Shown here one piece after another: positions 1 to 13,000 of a stretch of 64,000 nucleotides of DNA. The notes under the pieces are model-generated. The model was not told where the DNA came from. It worked only from the letters and a program-made list of their open reading frames with translations, and ran no database searches. The stretch comes from Prunus persica. Its lineage: Eukaryota > Streptophyta > Magnoliopsida > Rosales > Rosaceae. The stretch covers positions 17,488,704-17,552,703 of the forward strand of contig NC_034016.1 of NCBI RefSeq assembly GCF_000346465.2, written 5' to 3'. Made by a program: the position numbers and the translations under genes. Numbering within the stretch: position 1 is the stretch's first letter; each line of letters begins with the position of its first letter.

Positions 1-284
1 AAACACTAAGTTCAGGCATTGTTAGAAGGCATAGGTGTATTGAACACCACAACATGAAAGTCTTATACGCAGTTATGTTCATGTTCATACATGAAATTTT
101 TCAATGCCTATGATTACAAGCTGTTAGGTTTCCCAATCATGGGCTGCAGAACTTTTTGTACTCGCCTTTTCTTGTCTTACTATTTTGGAATTCTAAGTTG
201 ATAAGTCAAGCAACCAAAATAACTAAAACCAAACCTAACGGGGTTTGGTTCTGAGTCTAGTAACACTAGGCACATGAAGCTTAC

Positions 285-1036
285 CACCCAATTTTTCAAG
301 GAAGATTTGCTGATTCTCCTGTTCTCAGCTGCCCCTTCAAAGAGACTCATGGTCTTCACAGCCTCGTCTTCTTCCATGAAACACATCAAATCCTCCAGGT
401 AGATGTACCTGCCAGAAAATGGGTAAATTGAATGTGATCAAAAGATGGAACTTAATGAGGACAAGAAAGCTGAAGATAAAATCTGTAAAAATTTTAATCA
501 AAAGAAAAATGGCATACTTTTATGTTTTTAAGGGTTTTATTGATACTTCAAAACAGAAAGCGCAGGAAACATATGGTATATACTATTTTGTCACTCTTTG
601 TATCCTTTTTTTTTTTTTTTTATCATATCTCTTATTTCCTCGTGAACTGAGTATCTCCTCTGCCATTCCAATTTATCAAAGAATCTGGTTACTTCCATTG
701 GACTTGACATGCAGAGAAAAAGGAGTGTGGGTAAGATTTCATCCTCAACATTTATTTTCACTCTACATTATTTGCTCTCATATCATCAAAGACCCCAGCC
801 TCACCCAGACACGTGCACATCCACCAATGTTGAGCAGCAGTACAAATATAAATGCAATCAGCATACATAATTGTATCCATAAACCAAAGTAACTTACAAA
901 TAACCCTATCAGTAGTAACAAGACCTCCCCCAACCTCTCAAGCTACATGAGTCCCAACTGTTTGTTCACTAGGCCCTATCCATAGAAGGCTGAAACTTAA
1001 AGGAATTGATGGAAGGAAGAAAAACAACACCATTTC

Positions 1037-1081
<45 letters not shown>

Positions 1082-3739
1082 GACCTACTCAACTTTTTAA
1101 AGCTAATACCGTCCACTAACCAAAAATAAAAAAAACAAAGTAACCGACATTATGAAAGTGTAACTACCAGAGTTAAATCACAAATATCTATGACTACTAG
1201 AGGCAACACATAAATGGCGTTAGTCATGCATTGATGAGTGACATTATATGTCACGCAATACTGATACAGATAGCATCCTTTTTAGCACAAATCATGTGAT
1301 CTGAGGTTGTCAATTAAGAAACTGAAGTTCACATGCAATGTCAACAACATACTAACTACAAGTCTCTAGATTCTAAGGAAAACTGGGGCAAAGGCTGCAA
1401 ACCAATTTGAGTTTTGAACATCAATGTGCACTTAATGACCATAAGTGACAACAAACACAAGGTGTATAACATTAAAACTCTACAGCAAATGTGTTCAGGG
1501 TGTTGACAGAGCTGATACAACTCTTTTTCTTTTCTTTTTTCATATCAGAAATCAAGAACTCTAATTTACATAAATGGAATATTCCACTAACAACAATATA
1601 GCATAAACATGTTCTGGAAACAACAAAAATTGTCGACACTAAAAATAATGAACGAATCAGCTACCAGAATGACACTACAACTTCCAAATGTGAAGAAAAC
1701 AATAATTGATAGCAAAATTCAAGTTCTCAAAAAGAAAGTTACAGACCAGATCATAAACACAAACATGCATCATTATAATGAAGATGGGAAGTAATGTAAA
1801 CTTACTTGGAACCGCGCCTAGCAACATTCTGAAATATCTTTTTAGCTGCAGCTTTGGCCTCAACTTCGCTCCTGATCTGAGTATCGGTTTCATCCTCGTT
1901 AGTGGTATCCACAATCTGCTCATCAAGTGTTGTAAGATGCCCCTTTCTAACCATATTAATTAGCCTCTTCATATTCCAAGCAGACACATTCTTGGGATTG
2001 AGCTTATGCAAGTGATCAATTGTGATCCCTGTCTCCTCTGACTTCTTGGAAAGTGGCCTAGAAAACTTGGTGCTCTTCCCAATTAGCCCTCCACTCGCAA
2101 TCACCCTCCCGCTTCTCAAGGAACCACTGCCAATCACCTTCCCAATCCTTGCAGACGGGAATGCATTTGCCTTGAGGTCAGGAGGCATAGTAGCCCCAGC
2201 ATTCTGAAGCTTCCTGACCTCATCAGCAAGCCTCTCTTCCTCCTCATCTTCAATTTGCATCTCAATCAACGGCCGCCCAGAAAGCGTTTCAATCACATAC
2301 TGGTTGAAAAGCGAGTCCTGAATCCGATCAAAATAAGATCTCACATGGAAAGACGAAGCAAGCACCTTTACAATCAATGTCTTCACCAACCAGAGCAAAA
2401 CCCCAATCAAGAGACAAAACAAGACTTTGGTCACATAAGCAAGGGCTTCACTCTTGGTTTCCCTCTCCACCTTCTTATCAAACATGAAATGCCAAGCAAT
2501 TAAAACAAGGCCAAGCCAGAGACAGTTCTGAACAGCCCTTCTAACTCCATAGACAAAATACAAAACCCTCTTGCGCAAAAGGAAATTCCTCTCTACAAAA
2601 TACACTATAATCCTTATCCCCCAACCAGAAACCAATCTCCCACAAATCAAAACCAAAATCAAGACTTCCCATTTCCACAGCTTCAATTTCCACAAACTCT
2701 TTAACCTCAAAACGGGTATGGTAAGCGTGCAAATCAGTGCCCCAACAATCAAAACCAAGCTTACCCATTGAAGCAGAGTCAATGCGTTAAATTTAGCCCT
2801 CTTATACTCATAAGGCACATCCTCCTCCAGAAACGGGTCATCATCGTCATCGTCCCCGCCCCGCCCCAACATCCCGGACTTCATCGGACCCGATTTCGGG
2901 ATATGGCCAGATTTTGGAATCTGACCAGATTTTGGAATCTGCCCCGACCTCGGGATCCGACCCGACCTAAAGTCCGGTTCCTCTGGCGGGTCCATTAATC
3001 TCGACCTGGTCTTTATCCTCAACAAATCGGACCTGTTCTTGTTAGCAAACGAAGGCTCTCGCCGGAACGACGCGTTCGACGTGCACCGAACGACGTCGTC
3101 CTGTCCGTCACTCAGCTTCCCGCTACGACGCCGTTCGTCGTCTGGCGAGTCCCTGTACCGCCTCCGAACCGACTCGTTCGGAGTCTCGACGGAGTCCGGC
3201 GCCGGCGCCTGGAACGAGACTTTGAGCTCCTTCGAGACTCGCGAGTTCCTCGGCGACTCGGCGACAGGTGGCAGGTCCCGCTCGTTCTGCCGTAGCTCCT
3301 CCATCTCCAAATCCATGTCCAAAGACATGTCGCCGGAGGCTCTCTGCTTGTGCAGAAACTGACCAATAAGCTTCGACGGCGGATCCTCGGCCGTCTTCCG
3401 GCGCTGCGCGAAATCAAATCCCTGGCCATTTTTGACGCCGTCTTCGTTCCAGAAATCGACGCTGGACTCCCTCCAAATCTTCCCGCCATTCTTGGCGGGG
3501 TCCGCCGCCATTGCGTCTCTCGTAGTAGCGCTGGAGGACGACTCGCCGTCGTCGATTTTGACGATGACCTCTCTCCGGTCAGATGAATCGACGGGGCTCA
3601 TTGGCTGCCGGTGGCGGCTATCGTGATCTAGGAGAATGGGGAGCTGCTCGAGGCTGGGATCGTCTCCTCCGGCAGAGATCTTCCTCATGTGCTTGGCTGA
3701 GCCATGGGATTTGAACGATTTCTTGATCGAGAAATCCAT
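285..3739 (-). CDS. MSL: Mechanosensitive ion channel, MscS-like class II (MSL8/MSL10 type), 5' part
   Basis: This is a plasma-membrane mechanosensitive channel of the plant MscS-like family, which releases ions when membrane tension rises. Two exons are visible: 3739-1806 and 408-285. Donor CCAA/GTAAGT, acceptor TTCTGGCAG and donor GTG/GTAAGC join them in frame (686 codons so far). The N-terminal half is long, soluble, Ser/Arg-rich and acidic, with a run of short repeats followed by DDDDD (about residues 245-300). Four hydrophobic segments follow at about residues 320-470, then a cytosolic loop. Exon 2 encodes YIYLEDLM...MSLFEGAAE, typical of the family. The last two membrane helices and the MscS pore domain lie beyond the left edge. 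An in-frame ATG at 3748 exists, but ATG 3739 (MDFSIKKSFKSH) fits the MSL8-like N-terminus better. The family call is firm; the exact orthologue is not. Confidence 0.93.
409..1805 (-). other. MSL intron 1
   Basis: This 1.4 kb intron lies between the two visible MSL exons. It is AT-rich and contains a (GA)n run at about 1039-1078. The plus-strand open frame inside it (419-892) resembles nothing I know and crosses a poly-T run, so I do not call it a gene. Confidence 0.85.
1039..1078. repeat. (GA)n microsatellite
   Basis: About 20 uninterrupted AG dinucleotides inside MSL intron 1. Confidence 0.95.
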
Positions 3740-4021
3740 ACACGACACTAGTGATAATAATAAATAACAATTTTCTCCGATTAAAATATTAGCTATTAGT
3801 TTTTCTGTTAAATCTTTTTAAACAAATAAAAAACGAAAAGAAAAAAGAAGAAACTGGAAATAATGTCAGGAAAGTGAGTGTTGTTTGCAATCTAGGAAAA
3901 TAGTTGAATAATACAGAGGGGTTTGAATTTAGGGTTTGTTGGGAAAGTAGGTTGACGCGTGTAATTTGGAAGGTATAATAAAATGAAGCTTCTCTTTTTA
4001 AATAAATAGTTGCAGAGCAGT

Positions 4022-4070
4022 GAGAGAGAAGAGAGAGAGAGAGAAAGTAGAAAGAGAGAGAGAGAGAGAG
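4022..4070. repeat. GA-rich tract upstream of MSL
   Basis: A GAGAGA-rich stretch about 300 bp upstream of the MSL start codon. On the MSL sense strand it is CT-rich, a common composition for plant 5' leaders and core promoters. Confidence 0.6.
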
Positions 4071-4265
4071 TGAAGCTGCAACAGAGAAACGTGTGGCGCC
4101 GACTAGGGGTGGGCACGGTTCGGTTTGGACCGGTTCCGGGGGAAAAATGGAACCTGATCCGATAGTGCAGACCGGTTCGGTTTGGACCGGTTCTGCTCAA
4201 CATCCATACAGAAATCCGAACCAACCCGGACCTGTCCGGTTCCGGTTCGGTTCTTGCGGTTCCGG

Positions 4266-4296
<31 letters not shown>

Positions 4297-4369
4297 AACA
4301 AATCTGCCCAAAATGTATTTTATATACTAACATACCCCAAATTTGAGGTTCCATCAAGCTTTCAACACA

Positions 4370-4640
4370 TTAAAATGAATCCAACTTCAACAAAAATACA
4401 ATCCAAATTCAAATGAATCCAACTTCAACAAAAATTCAATCCAAATTCAATCCAACTTCAACATCATCAAAATGAATCCAACTTCAACAAAAATACAATC
4501 CAAATTAAATCCAACTTCAACATATAAATTACAACCCAAATTAAATCAAACTTCAACAAAATAAGTTCCAAAATAAATTACTAGCCAAATACAACCCAAA
4601 TTCAATCCAAATATACATTACAACCCAAATTAAATTCCTC
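4370..4640. repeat. Degenerate AATCCAACTTCAAC-type repeats in the hAT element
   Basis: Repeated phrases of the form AATCCAACTTCAACAAAAAT and CAATCCAAATTCAA recur irregularly. A second cluster of AAACTGAAAAACTGCAAAA units lies at about 4925-5165. Both are simple internal expansions with no coding value. Confidence 0.7.
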
Positions 4641-5804
4641 CTAACATTGAAAAGTAGTTGGAGCTATGGTGCTAGGTGTGGATGAACTCATAATATCTAC
4701 ATAAAAAAAACATAAACCCATTAAAATATTAGTCCAACATACATATTATATAATACATTAATAAAGCACATATAAAATTACAAAAACAAAAAACAAAGAA
4801 AAAAACTTAACATGATATATATTAACAAAAACACAACTTAACAACATAAACAACCCTCATATATACAATCCAATTACAAATTATCATTTCCAACTAAATG
4901 ATAATATCAACACTTAACTAGAAAGCAACTGAAAAACAGAAACCAATTAACTGAAAAACTGAAACCAATTATACACTGTCAAACCTATGACAGCAGTAAT
5001 AAAGCAAAACAAAAATATGCAAAACTGAAAATCTGCAAAACTGAAAAACTGCAAAATGAAAAACTGAAAAACTGAACAGCAACAGCAGTAATAAAGCAAA
5101 ACAAAAATATGCAAAACTGAAAATCTGCAAAACTAAAAAACTGCAAAACTGAAAAACTGAAAAACAAAGATTAAAGCCCGACTAGGATAGTATGGTGATT
5201 ACAAAATGTAGAGATATCTAAGTCTTCACATTTGTGTGTGATGAGAGAGAGATTTCTACTAATCTAAAACTAGAGGGTAAAATAAATTGGAAATTAAGCT
5301 CAGAGAACAGTGCATGGAAGCAAAACCAAATATTCCTCCATATAATTTCTGCTAAATGTAAAAACAAACAACTGACCGATACAAAAGGCATGAGTGGGTT
5401 CTTAATTAAACCTTTTTGGCTCTTTGCAAAAATTCCAGTGAAGTTCGTTGTGAAACTATGGCCCTTCAAACCAATTTTTTTCACATTTTGGAGAAAAGAG
5501 AGTTGAATTTTTGCTTCTTTTAGAATCTTTTTTTAAAGTTAACGTGAAATTGGATCCAGATGAAAACTTTAATAATCTTCTCTTCTTTTTTTAATAAAAA
5601 GTTTTCCGGCGAATTTCACCAGAACATTGCAACACAGATGCACACAGATGGCAGAGCAAATGCGAGCAAATTGTGGAATTGACCAACAAGAGAAACAAAG
5701 CGAATGAAAGGATGAAAATAGATGAACAAACCACAACCATCACAATTGTACAGGAGCACACATAGACAGCTTAAATAAACATAATATAAAGTTTATAAAC
5801 TTAC

Positions 5805-6032
5805 AGAAGCTTTGAATTTCTCAAGCTCTTTCTCTTGTTTGTGTTGGAGCTGTCGCTGTAGTGCCTGATTCTCCTCGGACATTCTGATTCTCCTTGCACG
5901 AATCTGAGACTGCACACGAGCAAGAGTCTGCATGCATCTTAGTGTGGTAGTTGCTTGCCGTTTAACAGATTGGCCCTCTATCAATGATTTCAACCTCACC
6001 AACCCCCTCAAAGCCCGCAATGCCCTTCTTGC
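5805..6032 (-). pseudogene. Captured IQD (IQ67-domain) exon inside the hAT element
   Basis: The minus strand encodes 76 codons without a stop, running from ARRALRALRGLVRLKSLIEG through LRCMQTLARVQSQIRARRIR to EKELEKFKAS. This is the core of the plant IQ67 domain, which binds calmodulin. It has an acceptor (GATTTTCAG/GCAAGAAGG) and a donor (GCTTCT/GTAAGT) in phase 0-0, so one whole exon with its intron edges was copied. The rest of an IQD gene (start, first IQ motif, C-terminus) is absent, so I treat it as a transduplicated fragment. The unbroken frame suggests recent capture or selection; the sequence cannot separate the two. Confidence 0.88.
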
Positions 6033-6182
6033 CTGAAAATCACAAATTACATAAAAGCTCACTTAACACATACAGCTCATAGCTCAATAATGGACATAGA
6101 GATGGTCAGACAGAGAATCGAAGGGGGAAAAGAAACAAAACGAAAAAACAAAGAAAAAAGAAAGCCAGAAGAATTGAACCTG

Positions 6183-6400
6183 CTTGCGTGACGAGGACGA
6201 CGGCGCGACGGCTGAAGAAGAACAAGGATGGCTGCAACAATGGTTTCACGCAGAGGAAAGGAAAGGTTCTTCGGGTTCGGCGGCTCTGAAATCAGAGAGA
6301 GGGAGAGGAAAAAAATCGAAGAAGGAAGAAGAAACCCCTAAATCGTGTGTTTTAGTTGTGATGATCCTGTGTGTGTGTGCGTACGGTAGTATTTTAGATA
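6183..6400 (-). pseudogene. Second captured exon-like segment in the hAT element (possible 5' leader)
   Basis: Read on the minus strand, this piece is GC-richer than the rest of the element. It looks like a 5' leader (CTCTCCCTCTCT, TTCTTCTTCC) and ends in a good donor, GCAAGCAG/GTTCAATT, 150 bp before the IQD acceptor. No convincing frame or ATG links it to the IQD exon. It may be a leader exon captured from the same or another gene. The origin is unassigned. Confidence 0.4.
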
Positions 6401-6678
6401 CCCAATACAAAACAGCCACATGTTAACTATATATAAAATATAAAATATAAATATATAAAATATATAAAATATATATTAATTAATTATATTGGACCGGTTC
6501 GGATTGGACCGGTTCCTTGTAGTAGAAAACCGGAACCGGAACCGGTCTGAACCGGTTCGGTTTGGATTTGACTCGGTTTTTGACTTTTTTAGTCAACACG
6601 GTTTTTTCCGGATTTTTTCGGTTTGGTTTGGTTCGGTTTTGCGGTTTTGCGGTTCTAATGCCCACCCCTAGCGCCGAC

Positions 6679-9600
6679 GACGGGTATGGCGTATTGGTAA
6701 AAAGAGGAAGCAAAGATGGGTTGGGCAGCTTTGCATGGGTTAGGTTTTTTGAACGTGCACTATTGCCAGATAGAAGAGCCCTGGAGCTTGTGTTTAATTA
6801 CTTTTTTGTGCCATTACTTGAAAAGTACCGAAGGAAGAAATTCACGCGACTGATAAACAAAAAACTAACATCAAATTACCCCATAAAGGCATGAATATTG
6901 CTCACGTAAGGGCTTGTTTGGAACGATATTTTAGAAGAAGAAAAAAATAGTGTATTTCAGTAATAAAGTGCTTTATTGAGCTAGTGGTGCTTTTTCAGAT
7001 TTTACTTTCAAATGTCTTTTTAGAAAGCATTTGGTCTTTAATAATAATCTTGACATTCTTTCAATGTAAACGCTGCTTTTATAATTTTTAAAAAAAAAAA
7101 TACTTATGAACAAAGATAGTTCATCTAGATGCAATCTCAAACAGCTCTAAGAAATGGGTGAAGTGGACTGAGGGTGATCTTAAATTTGAATTTCTTTTGT
7201 AACAAATAAACGACAAAATAACATAATTGAAAAAATTAAATTACGACTAGATTGTAAATGGTAAGAAGTTTAAATACAATTGCTTTGACCATAAGAAAGG
7301 GAATGAGTAAAATTGCAATTGGAATTAAAAGTTTGATATCACATAAACAATTACCCAAAATTAAGTGAGGAGTTGTTTTAGATTCCTAATGTGCTCAACT
7401 TACCTTTTTTCTTTGCCCATTAATATATTCTTTATAGTTTCAATACAATTTGATTCCAGGGATATTTGGGTGATACCACGATCAATAGAAAAATTACAAC
7501 CTTCTACACAGGCTAAGCATTCCTCCAACAGTACAAAATTAGCATTCGTTTATGTGACATTGCCTACAAGAAAATTGCCCAAATAATTTATAGAAATTAA
7601 TAAACTAATTTTTGGACACCGAATTAATTTATTTTTTCTGGACTCACTGTAGCATTTATTCATTTATGAAGGAAAAAAAACATTATCACATCATTTGTAT
7701 AATAATTTTGTGTTTCTAACGTTTTCCATTTGGACATGTAATTTCGACTTTGGTGGATTTGGACATGAACAAGGAAGGAGGGGTATAGTGGGAAATGTGC
7801 AGTGCAGTGCCTCGAGGTTCGCGCGCTAAATTCTGGTCTGTAACGTTTGCTTCTCTTCTTTTAACTACGTGGCGCAACTCCATTCGAAATTCCAGAAAAG
7901 CCCGCGAAACTTTTTCAAACGACACAGCGTTCACACAGTCGCCTCCGCAACAGCACACCACGCCTCTCCAATATCATGACGTGGCAAGCATCCGACGGTC
8001 TGTCCCCTCCCAATAAAAATACACCATGTGACAGTACAATAATACGACAACAATCACGGCGCTATATAATACGCGCTACGTGCCGAAGAGTCCATGAGTC
8101 TAGTACGGTCCTGTTCGATTAATATATTTATTTATTAAATTCCGCCGTTGGACTTGGACGAACGACAATGGGCCGGAATTAGTGGAGAGACAAAACGCCA
8201 AAACGGAATGTCGTTTGGGGCATTAAAAAATTACGGGTTTGTGACATGATGATATGGTTGTCGTGGTTGATATAGGACTCACATGTCTGGTCTGGCGTGT
8301 CCATTGGTTCGAAGTCAAACCAACCAAAAGGGAAAGTGATTTCAACTTGTTTGTTTAGGGTCACTATCGTAGTGGGAGGATCCATCTATCTACAGCTTTC
8401 TTCTTTATGTGTCATAAGGTGTCGCCTAGGTTAGTTCTAACCTATCACCAAATTAGACTTAGGGCTGGTTCGGAATTGTTTATATAAAAAGCATTTATGT
8501 TTATCGGTGTTTTTTAAAATTAATATGTCAAGAAATGTTAGAAGTGTTTATGGTTGTTATAGAGCGTTTTAAATCGTTATGTAAACTATCCAAAACTTGT
8601 AAATTTGCAGGAAAAATAAATTTTAATTTTTTGCACATCAAATACAATTCAGTTAAAAGTTAGCATGCATTCATATTCGAATGATTATTTTTATTTCTTA
8701 AACACATGTCCTCTTTTGATTGAATTGTACTACCGCTTAGCATTGTCATACATCATGGACTGCGACATTGAGATGTTTTTTCTTCATTTTTGCATGGAAT
8801 CTATGCGGGCATTATAATATTTTTAGTATTTTTCTCCTCTTGACTATATTGTTATGAACCCATACGTTAATCTTGACGGCGTATGGAACAAAACACTATG
8901 GACAACCAAAACCCCACACAAGATTTCCAACTCTACTAATCATCTTTAATGCAGGTGTGATTGCATTAGTTGTGATGTGAAAGAGAAAGGACAAATAATA
9001 ATTGGTTGTATATAGTTGTCAGATAGGGAATTTTGAACTTAATACCAAATCAATTCAAATACTGTATGCAGAAGACAGGTGGTGTTCAGATGGAAAAAGG
9101 AACCTAGCTTTTTCTTTTTTTGGTACCGTTCAACACGCAGTATATTCTCAAATCTCAACAAAATTTCGATCTGGATGTATGATGTTTTTTTTTGGATGAA
9201 GATATTATTTATTTTTTTAGGGGACATAAAGAACTTTCATTTTTCTTTTTTTGGCCATCTAGAACTTTCAGTTTAACAAAGGCCCCTTTTATCCTGAAAA
9301 GGTATCTACTAGTCTCCCACTGCCAAATGTTCCTAAGCTCCATCATATTCTATAGTGGTCTAGAATCATCTCTCCTTAAATTCTCCAAACAACAAAAACA
9401 AAATCGCATAGCGTTACAAGCCCAATTGTCAAGTAAGGCCGCCCAATTCTAGGCCCTATCTTGGCACTCTCCTTTTCCAAAAAGAGAGGACTTTGTTGAG
9501 ATTGAGCTGTAAATCGGGCTGACTTGGGCTTTTCAGCCCATTAAATATTTGACCCAGCAATGTGATCAAAAATTCGAGCTTAAAAAAAGAAAGAAAAAAG

Positions 9601-10049
9601 AAGAGACTCACGACACAATGATGCCAAACTAGCCCGAGATCGCAATCCTGACCGTTAAAAAAAACAATTGAGATATAGAAAACTCCATATGATTGAATAA
9701 CAGTAAGAAATCCAAAAGTAAAAGCCAGCTAATTGCAAAGCCAAGGAATTGGTCAAAGAAATTTTCACGACAATATGCTGTCATTGTAAAGCCTCTTGGA
9801 TATTTGCATAGTTACAAAGCTCATCCGAACCATCGTCTTTGTTGTTAACTGTTGAGTGCTACGATAAATCACAAAAATAATATAAAGGGAATGGTTGGTC
9901 CAAAAAATGTGCTCTAACAAATCAGACGGAGGAAATAAGTTGGTCAAAGATAACGTAATACTGTACATGGTATGTGAGAGAAATGGTTGGGGGAATGCCA
10001 CGCAAGGTAAATTCCTTTGCTCATGTTATAAACATCTATGTGCCTTCGA
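6679..10049. other. Intergenic, no gene recognised
   Basis: AT-rich DNA between the hAT element and the STY kinase gene. Short open frames here lack any family signature. Phrases such as GGGCTTGTTTGGAA (6908) and GGGCTGGTTCGGAATTG (8463) resemble the ends of plant MITEs, but I could not find matching partner ends. A TATA-like CTATATAATA occurs near 8061 in a GC-richer patch (7930-8190) with no frame downstream. Confidence 0.6.
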
Positions 10050-13000
10050 TTAGTGATGACCACGCCTAAGGGCGGACAGAAATCCTCCTGATGATTTGCG
10101 TTTTTCTTCTCCTTCATCGCTGATCTGTTAAAAAAAAAATGGTTTAGTGTTTGTTACCCTTGCTCATTCTATTCGGACATGTTTTCCAAGATATATCAAT
10201 GTCATGTGACAGCACCCAGAAGTTATACCTCTTTGGCTAACGGCTGCAGCATTTCTATGATTTCCGAGAAGTCAGGTCTTAATGCTGGGTCTTGTTGCCA
10301 GCATTTCTCAAGCAGCTCAACAAGCTTTGGATGCGTATTCTTTGGGATAGTCGGCCGTAAGCCCTGGAAAACCGTGTCATTGAACCATGTCACTAATAAT
10401 ACATTGTTTGCAACAACGTAGATGCAACACTCAAAGCAGAATATGCCTTTGGTTGGAATGGAGAATAATACTGTACCTTTTGGACAACTCCAACAGCTGC
10501 TTGTAATGGGGTCAAGTATTCATACGGAAGCTGCCAATTGAAACAGACGACAATCTAAACCGAGAGCAAGAAATATAAGAAACAACCATTATAAAATAAT
10601 TCTATCAACAAAGCAATACCTTTCCTGTCAGTAACTCCCATAACACAACCCCAAAGCTAAAAACATCAGCCTTGTGATCATATGGCTTGTGTTCTATAAC
10701 CTTCAATGCAAAACAACTGTTGTAAGGAAATGAAAAGATAAGAAACCAATTAGAATATTTTTAATAGGAAAACAGAGACATTCATGGCAGCAAAATTCGT
10801 TAACGAATAACTTTTTTTTCTTACGCGTCACTTTGAATCACACTTCTTAAACAGAAAACAAGCATAAAATAACGTTGTGTCATGGTAAAACGTCGTACAC
10901 AGGAGCTGTGACGATGAGAAACCGTCCAACATCTGAGACAACCCAGATTAGTCAACTCTCTCTCTCTCTCCAAACATGATTTGACCTTATCAACACCATA
11001 GCATATATATACATATACTAAGTACAAATAAGACAAAACTAAATAGCGGCATGCATGAAAACAATTTCAGTCAACTTTAAGGCTGAAAGTACGCACCTCT
11101 GGAGCCATCCACCGATAAGTCCCAGTTTCTGCTGTCATTACTCCAGATTGAGATTTTACTCTGGCAACCCCAAAATCAGCAACCTTAACAACCTGTAAGA
11201 TGAAGCATATATCAGGGAGGGTTTAAAACGAAAATTTATTTATCTCTAGCAGTACCAGCACCTAAATCATACAGAATTGTTTTATTCACATTACTAAAAT
11301 ATGAAGGGGTATCTTACTTCATTTTCATCCATCAAGAGATTGGCAGCTTTTAAATCCCTGTGGATTATGTTATTCTGGTGCAAGTAGGTCATTCCCTTGG
11401 AAACATCAATTGCTACCTTGAGCAAGGCTGGGAGCTTAAAAACACCCTTTTGTTTATGCAAGTAGTCATATACACTTCCACCAGACATAAACTCTGTAAA
11501 TCATAACAATGGAAACTAGGGAATAAGTATTTGATATAACAAAGCATCAACTATGATTTTTATTTCAATTACCAAAATAAAATCATTGGAATTACCTGTC
11601 ACAATGCACAAGCTTGGAGGCTTGGTACATGCACCAATGAATTGTACAACATTCTTATGTCGAACTTTCCTACAAGTGTAAAAAAAAAAACTTCGTTAAA
11701 TGAAAAGAATTATAGTAGATTTTAAACCCTCCCAATTTTTCTATTACAAGAAACTAAAACTGTGAAGTGAATGACAAATTGAAGATCACTATGTTACATA
11801 ACAATCACTAGCATCTAAGAAAATAATGGACAAAAATTACTGCTCTTGAAAATTTACACTGACACCACTTCCAGCCTAATATCTTGTGAACAAGTCAAAC
11901 CTGAGCCCTAGATAATGCTCATGTGTAAATTGACTTTGGGCAATATTCCCAGGTCAGTTAAAATGAAAATAATGTGCATGTAGGTCAATATTAATTGATA
12001 TACCTCATAATATAGACTTCCTGGGCAAAATCTTTATGCATATCTGAATTTACACACTCAGGCTTGAGGACTTTAATGGCCACTTCTTGAGTACAGTATG
12101 TACCTTTATATCTGATAAAAAATCCAAAATGTAAGTCAATTGCCACTCAAAACTGCATGCTTAGCTGGGTGACAAAAAAAAGAAGGGAAAACAGATCCAA
12201 GCAGTAAATAAGCATCATATACTTCGAACTTACAAATCACCACAGGATCCAGATGCAACTTTGTTACCAAACGTCAACTGTCTAGGATCAATCTCCCATA
12301 CATCAGTCCCATCATTGGGTATTGTGAGATGAGTAGGTGGTTCAGATTTGACCCTTATTTGATCATGCTCGCTACTAGAAGATGATGATCGATGAGTTGG
12401 TGGCCACGGACTCTGCATAGAAACCCAAAGTTTCAATTATAGTAATGCATTTCTGATCGCATTGCATTTTGATTATCAAATGGGGAAAAAGAGGGAAGCA
12501 CGATATAGTTCTGCTCAGTTAATGAAAAACTGAAAGAACATTATACCAATTGGACATTACTCGCTCCCTATTAGATAATTAAAAAAATTGAAAAAAAAGA
12601 AAAGAAAAGAATAAGTAACAAAGAATCACCTCAATCTTCAAAACTTCCTTTTCCAATGCAGTCTTAAGCTGTTCTGTTTCCTGTTTCAACACCAAGTCAG
12701 CCGCCGCTCAGTTGCTTGTTGTAAATAAGATAAAATGCTTTTTGCAGAAAATTTGAAAAGCCAAAGTTGTAATACTTCCTCAATAAAACACTCAATTGAA
12801 CCAAAATCATGTTTACCATCTTAAGCAAACATATGCTTCACAAAATTCAAGCAAACAGAAAAACGCCAATGTGAAAAATATAATACAATATAAGAGAGTG
12901 TGGCTTTATTTTCAATCCGATGCTTTACAAAATTGTTGGAACTTCGACAGTCATTTTAATTGAATAGTTAAACATATATACGTAAGTATCTACCTCATAA

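Larger units (their letters stand above)
4104..6670. mobile_element. Non-autonomous hAT element carrying host gene fragments
   Basis: The element is bounded by perfect 12-bp terminal inverted repeats, TAGGGGTGGGCA at the left and TGCCCACCCCTA at the right. It is flanked by a perfect 8-bp target duplication, GCGCCGAC, at 4096-4103 and 6671-6678, the hallmark of hAT transposons. Both ends carry subterminal CGGTTCGG/ACCGGTTC-type repeats. No transposase frame is present. The interior holds AT-rich tandem-like repeats (4370-4620, 4920-5165), an intact IQD exon (5805-6032) and another exon-like piece (6183-6400). It sits about 360 bp upstream of the MSL start codon and pushes the original upstream DNA 2.57 kb away. 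It is a Pack-type hAT element. Confidence 0.9.

Noticed and set aside
419..892. 157-codon plus-strand open frame in MSL intron 1
   Set aside because: It crosses a poly-T run, has no domain or codon signature, and lies antisense within an intron defined by good splice sites.
6908..8640. MITE-like phrases GGGCTTGTTTGGAA and GGGCTGGTTCGGAATTG
   Set aside because: No matching inverted ends or target duplications could be found, so no element is called.
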